From contig JBOICV010000097.1 of the NCBI GenBank assembly GCA_050740255.1, positions 1 through 8,685 on the forward strand: a stretch of 8,685 nt of DNA, in the 5' to 3' direction. The notes under the pieces are model-generated. The model saw nothing but the letters and a program-made list of their open reading frames with translations. It searched no databases and was not told the origin of the DNA. Source of the DNA: JBOICV01 sp050740255. GTDB lineage: Bacteria > Pseudomonadota > Gammaproteobacteria > Nevskiales > JBOICV01. A program made the position numbers and the translations under genes. This document shows positions 6,444-8,685 of the stretch, one piece after another; the first letter of the stretch is position 1, and every line of letters starts with the position of its first letter.

Positions 6444-6471
6444 TCGACAAGGGTTCCCGCTCGATTATAAG
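6444..6471 (+). promoter_or_regulatory. Candidate divergent promoter with shared symmetric -10 core
   Basis: The 185-base gap (6377-6561) separates two divergent genes. On the plus strand TCGACA (6444-6449) and TATAAG (6466-6471) are each one mismatch from the sigma-70 hexamers with a 16-base spacer; transcription would start near 6478, giving an approximately 84-base leader for the methyltransferase gene. On the minus strand a perfect TATAAT lies at 6469-6464, reading toward the UbiA-family gene with a leader of about 80 bases, but no recognisable -35 box stands in front of it. The two -10 boxes overlap at the self-complementary TTATAA. AAGGAG at 6469-6474 looks like a ribosome site but no ATG follows at a useful distance. 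Prediction from consensus only. Confidence 0.35.
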
Positions 6472-6561
6472 GAGAAACCGCTAACGTCGTGGCGCCGGTC
6501 GGCCGCCCAAGGACGAAATTACACGTTAAACTTTGCGCCCAATTGGTGGTCTTTAAAGTCC

Positions 6562-7029
6562 ATGGACATCGCACTAAGCCGGCCCGCAGTAGTCGTTCCA
6601 GCGCCTATCATCACTGCGCTGGCGATTGCGCTGGGCTATGGGCTGAACGACCTCTGGCCTGGCGAAATCGATCCCCCGCTGGTGCTGCATGCAATCGGTT
6701 ACTTGCACAATGCGGTAGGCACAGCCTTGCTGGTCTGGTGTTTCGCTATTTTCATCCGCAACCGCACCACTATCATTCCGAGCCGGGCGGTCAGCACTCT
6801 TGTCATCGAAGGACCGTATCGGCATACCCGTAATCCCATGTACGTTGCGCTCGCCCTGATTCACCTCGGGGTCACCCTGACCTCGGGCATCCTCTGGTAC
6901 GCGGCGACGTTTGCCCTATCCACCTTGGCCACCCAGTTGTTCGTCATCGCCCCCGAAGAGCGCTATCTGCAGTACAAGTTTACCGACGCCTATCGCCGCT
7001 ACTGCGCTGACGTGCCGCGCTGGTTCTGA
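6562..7029 (+). CDS. PEMT/ICMT-type membrane methyltransferase (isoprenylcysteine carboxyl methyltransferase family)
   Basis: The 155-residue protein has three to four hydrophobic segments (about 8-24, 40-66, 91-125) and the family's C-terminal SAM-binding signature: EGPYRHTRNPMYVALALIHLG, then APEERYLQYKF and DAYRRYCADVPRWF, with the paired Glu typical of ICMT/phospholipid methyltransferase folds. Bacterial members transfer a methyl group from S-adenosylmethionine to a lipid or other hydrophobic substrate at the membrane; the actual substrate cannot be read from the sequence. The frame is open back to 6346, but those residues have no family likeness and lie over the predicted promoter, so ATG at 6562 is chosen. 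The ribosome site is weak (GGTGG at 6545-6549). It is divergent from the arabinose-donor operon and could share its control region. Confidence 0.87.
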   Translation: MDIALSRPAVVVPAPIITALAIALGYGLNDLWPGEIDPPLVLHAIGYLHNAVGTALLVWCFAIFIRNRTTIIPSRAVSTLVIEGPYRHTRNPMYVALALIHLGVTLTSGILWYAATFALSTLATQLFVIAPEERYLQYKFTDAYRRYCADVPRWF

Positions 7030-7037
7030 TTAGCGCT

Positions 7038-7056
7038 GCCGGCATCCACCGGCTTT
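7038..7056 (+). terminator. Weak candidate Rho-independent terminator after the methyltransferase gene
   Basis: GCCGG (7038-7042) and CCGGC (7049-7053) form a 5-bp stem with a 6-base loop, followed by TTTCT. It starts 9 bases after the TGA stop at 7029. The T-run is short and broken, so this is only a weak prediction. The rest of the gap up to the tRNA gene (7057-7172) holds nothing recognisable. Confidence 0.3.
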
Positions 7057-7172
7057 CTCCTGCATCACTGACCGCCCCGCGTGGCGTGTTGCGCGGCAGG
7101 CGGCTGCGTAGTTTGCAGCTTGCATCCTGCGGCACCCGCTTGAGTGGCGCTATTTAAGCATTCCGGAAGAGG

Positions 7173-7249
7173 TGGCGCCCCGAACAGGAGTTGAACCTGT
7201 GACCTTCCCCTTAGGAGGGGGACGCTCTATCCACCTGAGCTACCGGGGC
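7173..7249 (-). tRNA. tRNA-Arg, anticodon CCU
   Basis: Read on the minus strand, all cloverleaf parts are present. The acceptor stem is GCCCCGG paired with TCGGGGC (one G-U pair), the D stem is GCTC/GAGC, and the anticodon stem is TCCCC/GGGGA with loop CTCCTAA. The T stem is ACAGG/CCTGT with loop TTCAACT. The discriminator base is G and the CCA end is encoded (7175-7173). The anticodon CCT lies at 7215-7213 and reads the AGG codon, which is rare in GC-rich proteobacteria. Total length with CCA is 77 bases. No copy of the 3' end occurs elsewhere in the window, so there is no sign of an integrated element here. Confidence 0.97.
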
Positions 7250-7570
7250 GTGCCGCGAAGTTTACCGAAGATACATCGCGAGCATCGGCAACCAGGGCGT
7301 TAATCGGGCTTCGGCACCGGGTGTACAGTAATGTTGATTTCTCGCACATAGACGAGCTGTGCTGGCGCCACAACCGATAAAAATCAAACCTATCAGGTAA
7401 TATTTATTACCTGATATCCTGCTGCACCTCCGCAAGGACAATCGGCAGCTGCGGGGCGGTTTGTGCGGCGACTCGTCAAGCCATAAACGCTTGAGCTTCG
7501 TGCAAGACAAAACATTGTAGGCTAGCGTGCCGTACTTGAAATTCTTAAATCCGAGGACTTTGCATAAGGC
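7250..7570. other. Gene-free region between tRNA-Arg and the AtuA-family gene
   Basis: This 321-base stretch separates the divergently oriented tRNA and AtuA-family genes and is more AT-rich in the middle (about 7375-7420) than its surroundings. Its one clear structure is the palindrome at 7391-7416. A minus-strand open frame of 82 codons (7262-7510) has no ribosome site and no family likeness and covers the palindrome; it is not called as a gene. Promoters for both flanking genes must lie here, but no hexamer pair with good spacing was found on either strand. Confidence 0.6.
7391..7416. repeat. Perfect 12-bp inverted repeat, probable operator
   Basis: The arms TATCAGGTAATA (7391-7402) and TATTACCTGATA (7405-7416) are exact reverse complements around a two-base TT centre. 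A two-base loop is too tight for a good RNA hairpin, and no T-run follows directly on either side, so a binding site for a dimeric repressor (for example TetR or GntR type) is more likely than a terminator. The centre is about 167 bases upstream of the AtuA-family start. The regulator is not in the window. Confidence 0.55.
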
Positions 7571-8685
7571 ATGAACAAGAAAATTGTGCGCGTCGCCAAC
7601 GGTCAGGGCTTTTGGGGTGACAGCCTGCTAGGGCCGATCCGCCTGGTGGAAGAAGGTCCGCTGGACTATCTGACGCTCGACTACCTGGCCGAAGTCACGA
7701 TGAGCATCATGCAGAAGCTCAAGCAGCGTGATCCGAACGCGGGCTATGCGACGGATTTTGTCGAGATGCTGCGCCGCATCCTGCCGCGCTGTAAACAGAA
7801 AGGCATCAAGGTGGTCGCCAACGCCGGCGGCGTCAATCCCAAAGGTTGCCGCGACGCGATCCGCAAAGTGGTGCAGGAACTCGGACTTAAGGGCGTCAAG
7901 ATCGGAATCGTGGAAGGCGACGACATTCTGGGGCGCCTGCCGCAGCTTATGGAGGGTGGCGAGACCTTTGCCAATCTCGACACCGGCGCCCCGGTCAGCA
8001 CCGTGCTCCAGCGTATTACCAGCGCCAACGTCTATATCGGCGCCAAGCCCATTGCGGAGGCGCTGGCGCAGGGCGCGGACGTGGTGATTACCGGGCGCGC
8101 GACCGACCCGTCCATTGCGCTCGGCCCGCTGCTGCACGAATTCGGCTGGTCGCTCGATGACTACAACCGCCTGGCGGCCGGCACGGTAATGGGGCACATC
8201 CTGGAATGCGGGCCGCAATGCACCGGCGGCAACTACACGCGCTGGCGCGAGATTAAGGATTTCGCGCGCATCGGCTGGCCCATCGCCGAAGCCAGCGAAG
8301 ACGGCAGCTTCGTGATTACCAAGCACGACGGCACCGGCGGGCTGGTGAATGTGGAGACGGTCACTTCGCAATTGCTTTACGAAATGGGTGACCCCAAGCG
8401 TTATCTCGGCCCGGATTGCGTAGCGGATTTCACCACCATTCAGCTCGCGCAGGACGGCAAGGATCGAGTGCGCGTGAGCGGCATCAAGGGCGCTGCACCG
8501 ACACCGACCTACAAAGTCTCAATGTCTTACGCGAACGGTTACAAGGTCGGTGGCATGCTGGTCGTGACCGGCCCGGATGCGGTCGAGAAGGCGAAGATCT
8601 GTGCCGATGTGGTGTTCGCACGAATGGCGATGTACGGCCTGAAGATCCCGGAAGCCGACCGCTTTGTTGAGCTGGTAGGTACGAA
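7571..8685 (+). CDS. AtuA-family (DUF1446, acyclic terpene utilisation) protein, N-terminal 371 residues
   Basis: The frame starts at ATG 7571 and is still open at the window edge. The translation has family features throughout: VANGQGFWGDS (8-18) and LDYLTLDYLAEVTMSIM (31-47) at the N-terminus, VVANAGGVNPKGC (81-93), VYIGAKPIAEAL (154-165), VVITGRATDPSIALGPL (171-187) and GHILECGPQCTGGNY (208-222). Later segments include HDGTGGLVNVETVTSQLLYEMGDP (252-275) in the same family register. AtuA is named for the acyclic terpene (citronellol/geraniol) pathway of Pseudomonas, where its exact reaction is unsettled; the family is wide and often lies beside acyl-CoA dehydrogenase and carboxylase genes. 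It should be cytoplasmic. The ribosome site is poor: GAGGA at 7553-7557 is 13 bases before the start, and AAGG at 7566-7569 is too close. A perfect palindrome upstream may control it. A terpene role here is not shown by the window. Confidence 0.9.
   Translation, partial: MNKKIVRVANGQGFWGDSLLGPIRLVEEGPLDYLTLDYLAEVTMSIMQKLKQRDPNAGYATDFVEMLRRILPRCKQKGIKVVANAGGVNPKGCRDAIRKVVQELGLKGVKIGIVEGDDILGRLPQLMEGGETFANLDTGAPVSTVLQRITSANVYIGAKPIAEALAQGADVVITGRATDPSIALGPLLHEFGWSLDDYNRLAAGTVMGHILECGPQCTGGNYTRWREIKDFARIGWPIAEASEDGSFVITKHDGTGGLVNVETVTSQLLYEMGDPKRYLGPDCVADFTTIQLAQDGKDRVRVSGIKGAAPTPTYKVSMSYANGYKVGGMLVVTGPDAVEKAKICADVVFARMAMYGLKIPEADRFVELVGT

Noticed and set aside
6346..6561. Upstream extension of the methyltransferase frame
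   Set aside because: It would overlap the start of the divergent UbiA-family gene and the promoter, and has no family likeness; ATG 6562 gives the expected small protein.
6377..6574. N-terminal extension of the UbiA-family protein by 66 residues
   Set aside because: The added residues have no likeness to the family, and the stretch contains the predicted promoter; the family-typical N-terminus begins at ATG 6376.
7161..7168. TTCCGGAA 8-base palindrome downstream of the tRNA
   Set aside because: Short self-complementary octamer expected by chance; no second copy or supporting context.
7173..7249. tRNA-Arg as attachment site of a genomic island
   Set aside because: No integrase and no direct repeat of the tRNA 3' end was found in the window.
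7391..7416. Palindrome read as a terminator for either flanking gene
   Set aside because: The two-base centre is too small for a stable RNA loop, no T-run follows directly, and both flanking genes point away from it.
7262..7510. Minus-strand open frame of 82 codons in the gap upstream of the AtuA-family gene
   Set aside because: No ribosome site, no family likeness, and it spans the AT-rich palindrome; it looks like chance.
7628..8371. Minus-strand open frame of 247 codons
   Set aside because: It lies antisense to the clearly conserved AtuA-family gene; long antisense frames are common in GC-rich coding DNA. The translation is rich in His, Arg and Ala without domain motifs.

Overview
The window looks like chromosomal DNA of a moderately GC-rich Gram-negative bacterium, most likely a beta- or gammaproteobacterium. 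Reasons: proteobacterial-type class I DAHP synthase, a lipoprotein with a clear lipobox, a tRNA gene with an encoded CCA end, and an AtuA-family catabolic gene. The species cannot be fixed from the sequence alone. No insertion sequence, phage gene, CRISPR array or rRNA was seen.

Layout. (1) Positions 1-395, plus strand: the 3' end of a DAHP synthase gene (shikimate pathway), followed by a short hairpin terminator. (2) Positions 426-6376, minus strand: seven tightly packed genes that read as one operon in the order UbiA-family prenyltransferase, flippase-like membrane protein, DprE1-like oxidase, DprE2-like reductase, divergent PAP2 (DUF212) membrane protein, lipoprotein with a trypsin/HtrA-like fold, small Cys-rich exported protein. 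The first four genes overlap by 1-4 bases (TGATG or ATGA); the later gaps are 40, 19 and about 6 bases. (3) Positions 6377-6561: a divergent promoter region. (4) Positions 6562-7029, plus strand: a small membrane methyltransferase of the PEMT/ICMT type. (5) Positions 7173-7249, minus strand: tRNA-Arg with anticodon CCU. (6) Positions 7250-7570: a gene-free stretch with a perfect 12-bp-arm palindrome. (7) Position 7571 to the end: the first 371 codons of an AtuA-family protein, cut by the window edge.

How the genes work together. UbiA-family, DprE1-like and DprE2-like proteins match, motif by motif, the mycobacterial enzymes that make decaprenylphosphoryl-D-arabinofuranose (phosphoribosyl transfer from PRPP to polyprenyl phosphate, then C2' epimerisation by oxidation and reduction). 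The minus-strand operon is therefore most simply a pathway for a lipid-linked D-arabinofuranose donor in a Gram-negative cell. The DUF212 protein is a good candidate for the 5'-phosphatase step, which a PAP2 protein is thought to do in mycobacteria, and the flippase-like protein is a candidate for moving the donor across the inner membrane. No arabinosyltransferase lies in the window, so the acceptor (pilin, LPS, other glycan) is unknown.

Most notable points: the apparent substitution of all three catalytic residues in the HtrA-like lipoprotein; an Ala in the DprE1 homologue where the M. tuberculosis enzyme has the Cys attacked by benzothiazinones; an unknown 8-Cys exported protein at the operon's end; and the palindrome upstream of the AtuA-family gene.
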